A stretch of DNA of 64,000 nt from Arthrobacter sp. Leaf141. Its GTDB lineage: Bacteria; Actinomycetota; Actinomycetes; Actinomycetales; Micrococcaceae. The notes under the pieces were generated by a model. It was not told where the DNA came from. It worked only from the letters and a program-made list of their open reading frames with translations, and did not search any database. The translations under genes and the position numbers were made by a program. The DNA is taken from positions 808,150 through 872,149 of the forward strand of contig NZ_LMOL01000005.1 in the NCBI RefSeq assembly GCF_001424565.1, in the 5' to 3' direction. Below are positions 1 through 7,901 of this stretch, in pieces. Numbering within the stretch: position 1 is the stretch's first letter; every line of letters begins with the position of its first letter.

Positions 1-2028
1 CTTTCCATCTCGCTGCTGCTGGTCCTGTATGTGGGCCACGCGGAAACCGTCATTGGCCTGATCGGGGCGTTGCTGGGCCTGCTGGCGGGATGGTGGATCC
101 AGGGCGACGGCGGGCAACCGCACCGGCACCGCTCCACCGGCCGCGAAGCCCGGAACCTCCTGGCCCTGACCGTGGCCGTCTTTGCCGTGGGTCCCATCCT
201 GACGGGCATTGCCCGCTCGCCTACCGGTCCGTTGGCGCTGCTGCGCGATGTGGTGCTGAACCCGATGCCCACGCTGGGCCAATTGGCCTTTAACTGCGGC
301 GCCACGGTGGAGGCATCCTGCCTCGAAGCCGGCCGGGCCGGCTTTGCCGGCCCGTTTGGCCTGGCGCTTGCAGTGGTTCCCGTTGCGCTGCTGCTGATCT
401 GCGCGGACGGCATGCGCCGCGGACGCAGGCTGGCCCTGAATATTGCCCTGGTCATCCAACTGGCCGTCACCGCCCTCGCCGCCGTTTATCTTGCCCTTTT
501 CGCTTTGCTTCCGGCGCGGCCGCTGGGTCCACGGGCGGCACCGCTGGGGACTGCTTTTGCCCACGTAATGCCCCTGGTGGTGGTGCCGCTGCTGCTGGCC
601 CTGGTGCTGTGGCTGAACCGGCGGCATTTCCGCGTCCAGACCCTGCCTGGAGCCCGCCGGTTGCTGGCGGCTGTGGTGGGCGGTACGTGGCTGGTCCTTG
701 CCGGGACTTACACTGTGGCCTGGTTCGGGTCCGGCGGGCTGTCCCGCGACGGCGGTGTGGCGGGCCTCTTCGCAGAGCTGGCCCGGCAATACGTTCCGGT
801 GCCCATTCCACAGCACTTCCAGCGCCTGTTCACGGACCGCAACACCGTCGAAGCGGTGCTCTTTGCCTACTCCGGGCCGGTTTTCTGGGTGATCGCCCTG
901 GTGGCGGTGTGGTGGGTCCTGGTGGGCGGCCAGCACAGCAGCGATTCCGGCAGGCAGGACCGCAGCCGGGCCCGTGACCTGCTGCACCGCGGCGGCGGCC
1001 CGTTGTCCTGGATGGCCCTGTGGGAACCAAACACCTACTGGTTCAGCCCTGATGGGAACGGTGCCATGGCCTACCAGCAGCACGGCACTGTTGCCCTGAC
1101 GCTGGGCGGGGCGTTCGGGCCCGGGCCGGCCCAACCCGCGGTCACCGAAGGGTTCCTGGCGCACTGCCGCAGCCAGGCCCTGATTCCGGCGCTGTACTCC
1201 TGCGATGACGGGATATGGCCGGAGCTGCGGGACCGCGGCTTCCACCGGGTCGCGGTGGCGCAGGAGACCCGGCTGGCGGTCCGGGAGATCGAGTTCAAGG
1301 GCAAGGAGTGGCAGAACGTCCGGACGGCATTGAACCGCGCAGCGAAGCTGGGTGTGACGGCGGTCTGGGGGCCTTACAACGAGCTGCCCGCGCCGCTGCG
1401 GTCCCGGCTGAACGAGGTTTCCGAAGGGTGGGCAGCAGCCAAGTCGGTCCCCGAGATGGGCTTCACCCTCGGCGGCGTGGACGAACTGGATGACCCCGAG
1501 GTGCTGTGCTGCCTCGCCGTGGACGCCGGCGGGACGGTTCACGGGGTCACCAGCTGGCTTCCCGTTTACGACGGCGGCCGGCTGGTCAGCAGGACGCTCG
1601 ACGTGATGCGCCGGGGACCTGAGGGGTTTCCAGGGGTGATGGAATTCCTGATCGCCTCCGCCGTCCTTGAACTGCGGGACACCGTGGAAGTCATTTCTCT
1701 CTCCGGCTCGCCGCTGGCCAGCAGGCCCGGCGACGCAAACCCGCCGGCCGCTGTCGGCAGCCTTTCCGCAGCGCAAACCGCGGCGGAAGGAGGCGCCGAT
1801 AACCTGCTGAGCATCCTTGATCTGGTGGGCCACGCCCTGGAACCTGTTTATGGCTTCCGTTCCCTGGCGGCTTTTAAATCGCGTTTCAAACCCGAATACC
1901 GGTCGCTTTATCTTTATTACCAGGACCCGCTGCACCTGCCCGCAATTGGCAGGGCACTGACGCGTGCATACCTTCCCGGGTTGTCCCTTTCGCAAGGTGC
2001 AAGGCTGGTCCGCAAACTGGTTTCGTGA
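1..2028 (+). CDS. MprF-like / DUF2156 membrane protein, 5' end missing
   Basis: The reading frame is open from the first base of the window, so the gene starts upstream; a GTG at 31 is only an internal codon in a hydrophobic stretch. The visible N-terminal half (about 300 residues) is a series of hydrophobic membrane segments. The C-terminal half (about residues 320-665 of the visible part) looks like the soluble DUF2156 domain of phosphatidylglycerol lysyltransferases, with the family's ending FKSRFKPEY followed by a YLYYQDP stretch. In known MprF proteins the membrane part flips and the soluble part aminoacylates phosphatidylglycerol, changing surface charge and cationic peptide resistance. 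Whether this protein is a synthetase or only a flippase-type relative cannot be decided here. It converges on cspA with a shared hairpin between them. Confidence 0.75.
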   Translation, partial: LSISLLLVLYVGHAETVIGLIGALLGLLAGWWIQGDGGQPHRHRSTGREARNLLALTVAVFAVGPILTGIARSPTGPLALLRDVVLNPMPTLGQLAFNCGATVEASCLEAGRAGFAGPFGLALAVVPVALLLICADGMRRGRRLALNIALVIQLAVTALAAVYLALFALLPARPLGPRAAPLGTAFAHVMPLVVVPLLLALVLWLNRRHFRVQTLPGARRLLAAVVGGTWLVLAGTYTVAWFGSGGLSRDGGVAGLFAELARQYVPVPIPQHFQRLFTDRNTVEAVLFAYSGPVFWVIALVAVWWVLVGGQHSSDSGRQDRSRARDLLHRGGGPLSWMALWEPNTYWFSPDGNGAMAYQQHGTVALTLGGAFGPGPAQPAVTEGFLAHCRSQALIPALYSCDDGIWPELRDRGFHRVAVAQETRLAVREIEFKGKEWQNVRTALNRAAKLGVTAVWGPYNELPAPLRSRLNEVSEGWAAAKSVPEMGFTLGGVDELDDPEVLCCLAVDAGGTVHGVTSWLPVYDGGRLVSRTLDVMRRGPEGFPGVMEFLIASAVLELRDTVEVISLSGSPLASRPGDANPPAAVGSLSAAQTAAEGGADNLLSILDLVGHALEPVYGFRSLAAFKSRFKPEYRSLYLYYQDPLHLPAIGRALTRAYLPGLSLSQGARLVRKLVS

Positions 2029-2109
2029 AACAAATTGCGGAGCGTGTTTCCGGCCCTGGCAACAATGAGCGGTGCATGCCGCGAATGGCAACGGACCCGG
2101 GTGGACAAA

Positions 2110-2142
2110 CAAATGGTCCCCGGCAAAAGCCGGAGACCATTT
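2110..2142. terminator. bidirectional hairpin between the MprF-like gene and cspA
   Basis: The arms CAAATGGTCCCCGGC and GCCGGAGACCATTTG pair over 15 positions with one mismatch around an AAAA loop. It lies between two converging genes, so it can end both transcripts. Confidence 0.75.
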
Positions 2143-2179
2143 GAAAAGCGTTGGCCGCAGCTGCGGCCGGGGGCGGAGC

Positions 2180-2383
2180 CTAGACCAGCGTGACGCCGGT
2201 GGCCTGGGGGCCCTTGGCGCCCTGGCCGATTTCGAACTGAACGCGCTGGTTCTCGTCGAGGGTCTTGAAGCCGCCCGTCTGGATTTCCGAATAGTGGACG
2301 AAGACATCGCCGTCGGCGTCATCCGGCGTGATGAAGCCGAAGCCCTTTTCAGCGTTAAACCACTTGACGGTTCCCTGTGCCAT
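2180..2383 (-). CDS. cspA: cold-shock protein, CspA family
   Basis: This 67-residue protein starts [18 protein letters not shown], which contains the RNP1-type motif KGFGFI; RNP2 is VFVHYSEI. It is a single cold-shock domain, an OB-fold that binds single-stranded RNA and DNA and acts as an RNA chaperone. A longer frame begins 13 codons upstream, but the ATG at 2383 has a strong GAGGAG ribosome site 7 nt before it and is where the family starts. Its message is leadered, and the upstream region holds a hairpin and a candidate promoter. Confidence 0.95.
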   Translation of the reverse strand: MAQGTVKWFNAEKGFGFITPDDADGDVFVHYSEIQTGGFKTLDENQRVQFEIGQGAKGPQATGVTLV

Positions 2384-2502
2384 GTATTTCTCCTCATTGT
2401 GGAAAGGGTCTAAGAACGGCACACTGCGTGCCGGCCTTGGTCACTCCGCGGAAGAATCCTGGCAGCCGGTCCGGTAAAGGAACGGTGTTGCAGGAGCTTC
2501 AC

Positions 2503-2524
2503 GCTCGCAACATGTCTTGCGAGC
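2503..2524. promoter_or_regulatory. perfect 8-bp inverted repeat in the cspA leader/promoter
   Basis: GCTCGCAA and TTGCGAGC are perfect complements separated by CATGTC. The repeat sits about 120 nt upstream of cspA, just after a candidate promoter, so it could be an operator or a hairpin at the 5' end of the cspA leader. Long structured leaders are known for cold-shock mRNAs; this assignment is an inference. Confidence 0.45.
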
Positions 2525-2526
2525 AT

Positions 2527-2555
2527 GAATAACACCTACACAAAGACTGTTTCAA
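2527..2555 (-). promoter_or_regulatory. candidate cspA promoter
   Basis: On the minus strand TTGAAA (2555-2550) is followed after 17 bases by TTATTC (2532-2527). The -35 is good and the -10 is imperfect. If used, it gives a leader of about 135 nt that begins at the adjacent inverted repeat. Confidence 0.35.
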
Positions 2556-2614
2556 GAATTTCATGTCCGTTCCCGCAGGTCAACGGTTTGGAATGCGCAA
2601 CAGGAAGAAAATAA

Positions 2615-2628
2615 GGTAACAAAACGGT
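2615..2628. promoter_or_regulatory. 14-mer GGTAACAAAACGGT (copy 1)
   Basis: This 14-mer lies in the 283-bp gap between cspA and nucS, upstream of the cspA promoter candidate. The identical 14-mer recurs at 6113-6126 in front of another gene. Two five-base elements six bases apart (GTAAC and GTGAA here) suggest a binding site for a dimeric regulator. Confidence 0.35.
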
Positions 2629-2666
2629 GAAATGCCCAGCGCCTGGCCTGCCGGGGGCGCTCTGGC

Positions 2667-3362
2667 CTAGAAGAGCCGGGACCCGCTGTCGTCCACGCCC
2701 CGCATGGCGTCATAGTCCAGGGTGACGCAGTGGATGCCGCGGTCCGCGGCGAGCACCTTCGCCTGCGGCTTGATCTGCTGGGCGGCGAAGATGCCACGGA
2801 CCGGCGCCAGCAGCGGATCCCGGTTCAGTAGTTCCAGGTAACGCGTGAGCTGTTCCACTCCGTCAATGTCGCCGCGGCGTTTCAGCTCAATGGCCACCGT
2901 GGCGCCGTCGGCGTCCCGGGCCAGGATGTCCACGGGCCCGATGGCCGTGAAGTACTCCCGGCGAATGAGCGAGAAGCCGGTACCAAGGGTCTCGATCTGG
3001 TCGGCCAGCAGCCGCTGGAGGTCCGCTTCGACGCCGTCCTTGATCAGGCCTGGGTCCACTCCCAGGTCGTGGGAGGTTTCGCTGAACTTCTCGTGGATGT
3101 TAATGATCAGCCGGTCGTCCGTCTTCGCCGACTGGACGGTCCACTGCTCCACCACGCCAAGTTCCAGGTCCACATCGTCCGGGGACGTCACCCGCAGGCT
3201 CGCCGGCGGGCTCATCCAGTTCAGCGGCTTATAGGAGCCGCCATCCGAATGGACCAGCACCGACCCGTCCGCCTTGACCAGGAGCAGCCTGGTGGCGAGG
3301 GGGAGATGGGCCTTGAGCCGGCCAACGTAATCTACTGAGCATCGGGCTATGACAAGTCGCAC
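2667..3362 (-). CDS. nucS: mismatch-specific endonuclease NucS
   Basis: This 231-residue protein belongs to the NucS/EndoMS family, which replaces MutS-MutL mismatch repair in many actinobacteria and archaea by cutting both strands at mismatches. The C-terminal PD-(D/E)XK nuclease core is visible as D145, E159 and K161 (the VDILARD and AIELKRR segments), followed by the conserved QLTRY. The tail ends SGSRLF; in mycobacterial NucS the C-terminus contacts the beta clamp, so a clamp motif is plausible. The GTG start at 3362 gives the family's usual N-terminus and has a TAGTCT hexamer 7 nt upstream, so the transcript is probably leaderless. A much longer upstream open frame is a GC-rich shadow. 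It is transcribed divergently from a small zinc-ribbon gene. Confidence 0.95.
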   Translation of the reverse strand: MRLVIARCSVDYVGRLKAHLPLATRLLLVKADGSVLVHSDGGSYKPLNWMSPPASLRVTSPDDVDLELGVVEQWTVQSAKTDDRLIINIHEKFSETSHDLGVDPGLIKDGVEADLQRLLADQIETLGTGFSLIRREYFTAIGPVDILARDADGATVAIELKRRGDIDGVEQLTRYLELLNRDPLLAPVRGIFAAQQIKPQAKVLAADRGIHCVTLDYDAMRGVDDSGSRLF

Positions 3363-3369
3363 GCCGTAC

Positions 3370-3375
3370 AGACTA
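3370..3375 (-). promoter_or_regulatory. -10 box TAGTCT, leaderless nucS promoter
   Basis: TAGTCT on the minus strand ends 7 nt before the nucS GTG. There is no Shine-Dalgarno sequence, which fits transcription starting at the start codon. Confidence 0.6.
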
Positions 3376-3433
3376 CCGGCTGGCGCCCTGTGCCAGGGTC
3401 CGGTCCCCGCTGAAGCTGGGGCAGAATGGAAGC

Positions 3434-3790
3434 ATGCCCCGCTCCAACCGTCCGCGCCGTCCCGTGTCAGGCAAGGGTGCTGCACCTGGCCGCAGCAGCG
3501 GAAAAAAGACCGCCGGCGGCGGCGTGCCGGAACTGGACCTCGAACGTGCCAGGGCCGGCATCGCGCGGCGGGAAAGCGCGCCGGACGGTGACTGGATGGT
3601 CCGCACCATGACGGCACGGAATGCAGAGAAGACCTACATCTGTCCCGAATGCTCCACCGCAGTGGTGCCGGGAGTCGCGCACCTGGTGGTTTGGAAGGAC
3701 GACCACCTGTTCGGCGCGGCGGCCGGGCTTGCAGAGCGGCGGCACTGGCATACCAACTGCTGGATGTCGCGCAGTTACCGTTACCGCTGA
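3434..3790 (+). CDS. conserved zinc-ribbon-like small protein
   Basis: This 118-residue protein has a basic, low-complexity first third (MPRSNRPRR, then Gly/Ser/Lys-rich). It then has a compact metal-site pattern: CPEC near residue 71, followed by HLVVW and HWHTNCW near 104-109. The pattern suggests a small zinc-binding domain. Close relatives in Micrococcaceae are usually annotated as hypothetical or ATP/GTP-binding, but I see no P-loop. It is read divergently from nucS with 71 bp between starts, and CAGAAT lies 6 nt before its ATG. Function is unknown; the link to nucS is only positional. Confidence 0.8.
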   Translation: MPRSNRPRRPVSGKGAAPGRSSGKKTAGGGVPELDLERARAGIARRESAPDGDWMVRTMTARNAEKTYICPECSTAVVPGVAHLVVWKDDHLFGAAAGLAERRHWHTNCWMSRSYRYR

Positions 3791-3820
3791 GCCTGCGGGC
3801 AGCCCGGGCCCCGCGTTGGC

Positions 3821-3826
3821 TAAGCT
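3821..3826 (+). promoter_or_regulatory. -10 box TAAGCT, leaderless hydrolase promoter
   Basis: TAAGCT is followed by 7 nt and then the ATG at 3834. It supports the short start over upstream in-frame codons. Confidence 0.6.
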
Positions 3827-3833
3827 GGCAGGC

Positions 3834-4634
3834 ATGACTTTTGATCCGGCGTCGTACGCATTCACCCAGTCCACAGGCCTGGCCCCCATCAGGGCGTCCA
3901 CTGTCCTGCCCGCACGCCGGGAAAACGTGGAGCTGCTGACGGCTGACGGGCACACCCTGGTGGGCGAACTGGCCCTTCCTGAATCCGGCCCCGTGCACGC
4001 CACGCTGATCACCCTGCACCCGCTGCCCACCCACGGCGGCTTTATGGATTCCCACGTGTACCGGAAGGCGTCCTACCGGCTGCCGGCCCTGGCAGGCATC
4101 GCGGTGCTGCGGTTCAACACCCGCGGCACCACCTCGCCGCGCGGGACAAGTACCGGTGCGTTCGAGGAAGGCATCGGTGAGCGGAACGATGTTGCGGCAG
4201 CGGTCCAGTTCGCGGTGGACCGCGGCCTGCCCAACCGCTGGCTGGTGGGCTGGTCGTTCGGCACCGAACTTGCCCTCATGTACGGCGCCGTGGATCCCGT
4301 GGCCGGCCAGGTGGAAGGTGCTGTGCTGCTGTCGCCGCCGCTGCACCGCGCCACGGACCAACATCTGCGGCAGTGGGCGGACACCGGCAAGCCGCTGGCC
4401 GTGCTGGTGCCCGAACACGATGACTACCTGCAGCCGGCAGAGGCTGCCGAGCGGTTCGCACTGGTGCCCCAGGCACGTGTGGTGGGGGTGGCAGGCGCCA
4501 AACACCTGTGGGTGGGGGAGAAGCACGCCGCACGGGTGCTCAACGAGATTGTGGCCACTGTCAGCCCGGCAGGGCTGGGCGGGGAAGGCCTGCCGCAGGA
4601 GTGGGCCGGTCCGGCCGCCACCGCTCCGGCCTGA
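3834..4634 (+). CDS. alpha/beta hydrolase
   Basis: This 266-residue cytoplasmic hydrolase has the nucleophile elbow GWSFG (Ser in the middle), a candidate acid in PEHDDYLQP and a candidate catalytic histidine in GAKHLWVG, in the expected order. An early [10 protein letters not shown] segment could form the oxyanion hole, as in the KANL3/Tex30-like and dienelactone-hydrolase-like groups. There is no signal peptide. An open frame continues 71 codons upstream, but the ATG at 3834 is preceded by a leaderless -10 box and starts the conserved fold. The substrate is unknown. Confidence 0.85.
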   Translation: MTFDPASYAFTQSTGLAPIRASTVLPARRENVELLTADGHTLVGELALPESGPVHATLITLHPLPTHGGFMDSHVYRKASYRLPALAGIAVLRFNTRGTTSPRGTSTGAFEEGIGERNDVAAAVQFAVDRGLPNRWLVGWSFGTELALMYGAVDPVAGQVEGAVLLSPPLHRATDQHLRQWADTGKPLAVLVPEHDDYLQPAEAAERFALVPQARVVGVAGAKHLWVGEKHAARVLNEIVATVSPAGLGGEGLPQEWAGPAATAPA

Positions 4635-4652
4635 GCCTGCCCCGGATGCGGC

Positions 4653-5960
4653 TTAGTGCTGGTCCTGCCGGACGATATAGATTTCCCGGACCAGCAGCAG
4701 GACAGCTGCTGCGGTGGGGATGGCGATCAGCGCGCCGAGCACGCCCAGCAGGCTGCCGCCGGCAATCACGGAGATGACTGCCACGGCCCCGGGGACCGCT
4801 ACTGCCTTCTGCATGATGCGGGGGGAGATGAAGTACGCCTCGAACTGCAGGTAGGCGAAGTAGCAGATGGCGTAGATGACGGCTGTCTGCCAGCCCACCG
4901 TGAGGGAGATCAGCAGCACCACAACAGCGGCAATCAGCCCGCCCACCAGGGGGATGAACGCGAGCAGTGCCACCACAAACGCCAGCAGCAGGGCGAATGG
5001 AATATGCAGGATGGACATCACAATGAAGGCGTACGTGGCATTCAGCAGGGCCACGCAGACCTGGCCGATCACATAGTTGCCCACCGATTTGGTGATCTCC
5101 TCAGCCAGGGCTTCCACCCGGTTCCGGCGCGAGCGGGGGGCCAGGCGGTAGCCCCACTTCTTCATGGCCGGCAGGGCGGCCAGGAAGTACAGGCTCAGGA
5201 CCAGCACAATCAAGGCGCCGAAGAGGCCGTTGGCCACGGTGGAGCCGAAGCCCACCACGCCCCCGAAGATCCCGCTGACGGCTGCCGGATCGTTGACGAA
5301 CTTGTCCAGTTCGTCCTGGATGCGGTCGCGGACCCCGAACTGGTCATCGAGGTTGACGAAAAAGTCCGAGTTGATGAAATCCCGGACCCAGACCGGTGCC
5401 TGCTCCACAATCTGGGTGACCTGACCCACGATGGTGGGGATCAGCGTGGCGAAGAATCCGACAACAGCGCCTGCCAGCACCGCCACCGCAAGCAGGATGC
5501 CCACGGGGCGGGGGACCTTGCGGTTTTCCAGCCAGCCCACCACCGGCTCCAGGCCAAGGGCGATAAAGAGTGCTGCAACGATCCAGAGGAGAAGCTGCGT
5601 GGTGTTGGAACCGATCCAGTAGACCAGGAGGGCGAGCCCCACGCCCACAGTCCCCATAAAGCCCATGTACAGCGGATGCTGCGGCGACATCCGCGGACCG
5701 GGACGGCCGAACTGCGCCTTCACCTTGCTCTCCTCGCGGTCCCCGCCTTCCTCGGCGGCGTACTCCGGCGGCATCTCGAAGCGGAGCCGCGGCTGGGCGC
5801 CGGGGAGGGGCTGGCGGAGCCTGCGGACCACCTGGCCCAGGGCTGCGGCGGCGGTACCCTTGCGCCGCTTCGGTGCCTGACCCTGCAGCGCGTCCGCCTG
5901 TCCCTCGGTGCTGCCTGGGTTTTCGGTGTCCGCGGAGGATGCGTCCGTCTTGTCAGTCAC
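4653..5960 (-). CDS. AI-2E family (PerM-like) transporter
   Basis: This 435-residue membrane protein has a charged cytoplasmic N-terminal extension of about 95 residues. About eight membrane segments follow, with a long soluble insertion (about residues 180-235, including VRDFINSDFFVNL and DRIQDELDKF) typical of the UPF0118/AI-2E exporter family. The conserved late segments include FIPLVGGLIAAV and QFEAYFISPRIM. Family members export signalling molecules, ions or amino acids, so no substrate can be named. The start is GTG with no clear Shine-Dalgarno sequence or leaderless box. It is divergent from the gene at 6152. Confidence 0.9.
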   Translation of the reverse strand: MTDKTDASSADTENPGSTEGQADALQGQAPKRRKGTAAAALGQVVRRLRQPLPGAQPRLRFEMPPEYAAEEGGDREESKVKAQFGRPGPRMSPQHPLYMGFMGTVGVGLALLVYWIGSNTTQLLLWIVAALFIALGLEPVVGWLENRKVPRPVGILLAVAVLAGAVVGFFATLIPTIVGQVTQIVEQAPVWVRDFINSDFFVNLDDQFGVRDRIQDELDKFVNDPAAVSGIFGGVVGFGSTVANGLFGALIVLVLSLYFLAALPAMKKWGYRLAPRSRRNRVEALAEEITKSVGNYVIGQVCVALLNATYAFIVMSILHIPFALLLAFVVALLAFIPLVGGLIAAVVVLLISLTVGWQTAVIYAICYFAYLQFEAYFISPRIMQKAVAVPGAVAVISVIAGGSLLGVLGALIAIPTAAAVLLLVREIYIVRQDQH

Positions 5961-6112
5961 TGGTGTTTGGGGCCTGTTCCGTGCGTGGCACCGCGCCTGC
6001 GGGCCGTTGTGATGATCATCGCAAACACTATCAGCCGGCCCGCCAGCACCGGCGGCGGTACCGCCGCCACCGGCTTCAGCCGGCGCCCGAGCGGGTCCCG
6101 GACAGCGCCCGT

Positions 6113-6129
6113 GGTAACAAAACGGTTAC
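6113..6129. promoter_or_regulatory. 14-mer GGTAACAAAACGGT (copy 2) within a GTAAC-N6-GTTAC palindrome
   Basis: The same 14-mer as at 2615 here forms GTAAC and GTTAC half-sites six bases apart. It overlaps TACTAT (6127-6132), a likely -10 box for the gene at 6152, so binding here could control that promoter or the divergent AI-2E gene. Confidence 0.45.
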
Positions 6130-6151
6130 TATTGAAGGTAAACCCCCGCTG

Positions 6152-7849
6152 ATGATAGGTGATCCCTTGCGTTTAAAGACTGCAGCCGCGCTGGTGCTGC
6201 TCGGCCTCCTGACCCTCCTGGCAGGCATCGGCCAGCAGACCATCTGGGCTCCGTCCGAGACCTTCACCGTCTCCGCGCCGGCCGATGGCACTGACGCACC
6301 CGTTACCGTTTTCGACCAGGGCCTGCGCACCCTGCATGGCGGCACCGCCAGGATCACCGTGGAAGGCGACGGGAACTTCATGCTTGCCTCCGGCCGACCG
6401 GACGACGTCGCCGCCTGGGTGGGCGGGGCCGCCCACAACACTGTCAACGGCGTGTCCGAGGACAAGAAGTCCCTTCAAGTGCAGCACTCGGAGGGTGAGG
6501 CCACAGTGCCCAACCCGGCCGGTTCCGACCTCTGGGTGACCACCGAGAACGCCAGCGGCGAACTCGATTACACCTGGACCCCGCCCGCAGACGGTGAATG
6601 GTCGCTGCTGCTGGCCACCGACGGCACCAAGCCGGCCCCGGCCACCGTCTCCATGACGTTCCCCAACGACACCGCTACCCCGTGGGCGGTGCCGCTGATC
6701 GTCCTGGGTGCCATCATCATGGCGGCCGGCATTGCCCTGGCCCTGCTCTCCGCGCGCAAGCGCAACGGCGAAGGCGATGGTGCAGGCAGCGGCTTCGCAC
6801 AGCGCGCGCGGGAGCGGAAGGCCAACGGCTCTTCGGCACCGCTGGCCATGGCGGCGGCAGTCCTGGCGGCCGTGGTGGTTGCCGGTTCCGGCACCGCAGC
6901 CGTGGCGGCCACGCCGGCTCCTGACGCCTCCGGGTCTGCGGCACCGGCCAAGGACGAGGCAGCACCGTCGCGGGTGCTCCTGGACGCCCAGTTCCGCCGT
7001 GTCCTGGAGCAGGTCTCCAGTGCGGTGGATGCCGGCGATGCCGCCAAGGATGCCGCGCAGCTCGCCACCCGCGTTGGCGGTACCGAGCTGGAGGTCCGCA
7101 CCCAGAACTACAAGATCCGCTCCCAGGTAGGCTCCTACGAGGCACGGATGCCCGTCCGCTCCACTAAGCTGCTCACCACTGTTGTCACCACCAACCGGGA
7201 CTGGCCGCGGTCCGTTCTGGCTGTCACCCAGGGTGACGGGAACGTGGTTCCCCAGCTCTTGACCCTGGTCCAGGCCTCGCCGCGGGACAACTACAAGCTG
7301 GTCCAGACCACACCGCTCCAGCCGGGCACCACCTTCCCGAACATCAGCCGCGAGGGTACCGAAACCCTGGCAGCCGGGGATAAGACCGGCCTAATGTACA
7401 CGGCCGAAGAAGCCATGGCAGGACTTGCCGACCGCCTGGGCAACGCGGAATCGCCCTACAAGGACAAACTGGTGGAGGGCGAGTCCTCTCCCTACATCGC
7501 CGACACCCTTTCGTACCAGGCCGAAGTGGTCCAGTCAGGCCAGAACGGTAATTTCGCCTTCACCCACAAGGTGGATCCGGCCAGCATCACGGTGTTCCGC
7601 ACCGCTGACGGCGGCGCGTTGGTGGAAGGCCGCATCAACTTCGGGTTCGAAGGCACCCCCAAGGCGGCCGGTGACAAGCTCACCATCGGTGACGACGCCG
7701 CCGCCCTGGCAGGCGGCAAGGAAACCACAACGGGTATGGTCCTGAGCTTCGTGGAATCCATGGCGGTTTATGTGCCGCCGGCCGGCAGCACCGATCCCAT
7801 GAAACTTGTTGCCGCCACCCGCGGCCTTGTGGGGGCCTCGTTCAAGTAG
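6152..7849 (+). CDS. large exported membrane-anchored protein of unknown function
   Basis: This 565-residue protein has a first hydrophobic segment at about 8-30 and a beta-rich extracytoplasmic part with repeated short Thr/Gly strands to about 170. Two further hydrophobic segments follow at about 175-200 and 225-248, then a long soluble C-terminal domain of about 310 residues. I recognise no catalytic motif; relatives in Arthrobacter are uncharacterised. The ATG at 6152 is used here. A TTG at 6167 with AGGTGA just before it is a realistic alternative start that keeps the first membrane segment. Confidence 0.75.
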   Translation: MIGDPLRLKTAAALVLLGLLTLLAGIGQQTIWAPSETFTVSAPADGTDAPVTVFDQGLRTLHGGTARITVEGDGNFMLASGRPDDVAAWVGGAAHNTVNGVSEDKKSLQVQHSEGEATVPNPAGSDLWVTTENASGELDYTWTPPADGEWSLLLATDGTKPAPATVSMTFPNDTATPWAVPLIVLGAIIMAAGIALALLSARKRNGEGDGAGSGFAQRARERKANGSSAPLAMAAAVLAAVVVAGSGTAAVAATPAPDASGSAAPAKDEAAPSRVLLDAQFRRVLEQVSSAVDAGDAAKDAAQLATRVGGTELEVRTQNYKIRSQVGSYEARMPVRSTKLLTTVVTTNRDWPRSVLAVTQGDGNVVPQLLTLVQASPRDNYKLVQTTPLQPGTTFPNISREGTETLAAGDKTGLMYTAEEAMAGLADRLGNAESPYKDKLVEGESSPYIADTLSYQAEVVQSGQNGNFAFTHKVDPASITVFRTADGGALVEGRINFGFEGTPKAAGDKLTIGDDAAALAGGKETTTGMVLSFVESMAVYVPPAGSTDPMKLVAATRGLVGASFK

Positions 7850-7888
7850 TCCGGTGACCGCAGTACCCCCGGCAGCGGCCGGAGTGGC

Positions 7889-7894
7889 TAGAGT
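7889..7894 (+). promoter_or_regulatory. -10 box TAGAGT, leaderless promoter
   Basis: TAGAGT is followed by 7 nt and the ATG at 7902. The start it implies is 32 codons inside the longest open frame. Confidence 0.6.
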
Positions 7895-7901
7895 GGAAAG
7901 C

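Noticed and set aside
3363..4526. Upstream extension of the nucS frame (to 619 codons)
   Set aside because: The added sequence is antisense to two real genes and lacks NucS similarity; the family N-terminus begins at 3362.
4656..6152. 498-codon plus-strand frame opposite the AI-2E transporter
   Set aside because: Composition (His/Gln/Gly/Asp-rich) is that of an antisense shadow of a membrane protein gene; the minus-strand frame has clear membrane helices.
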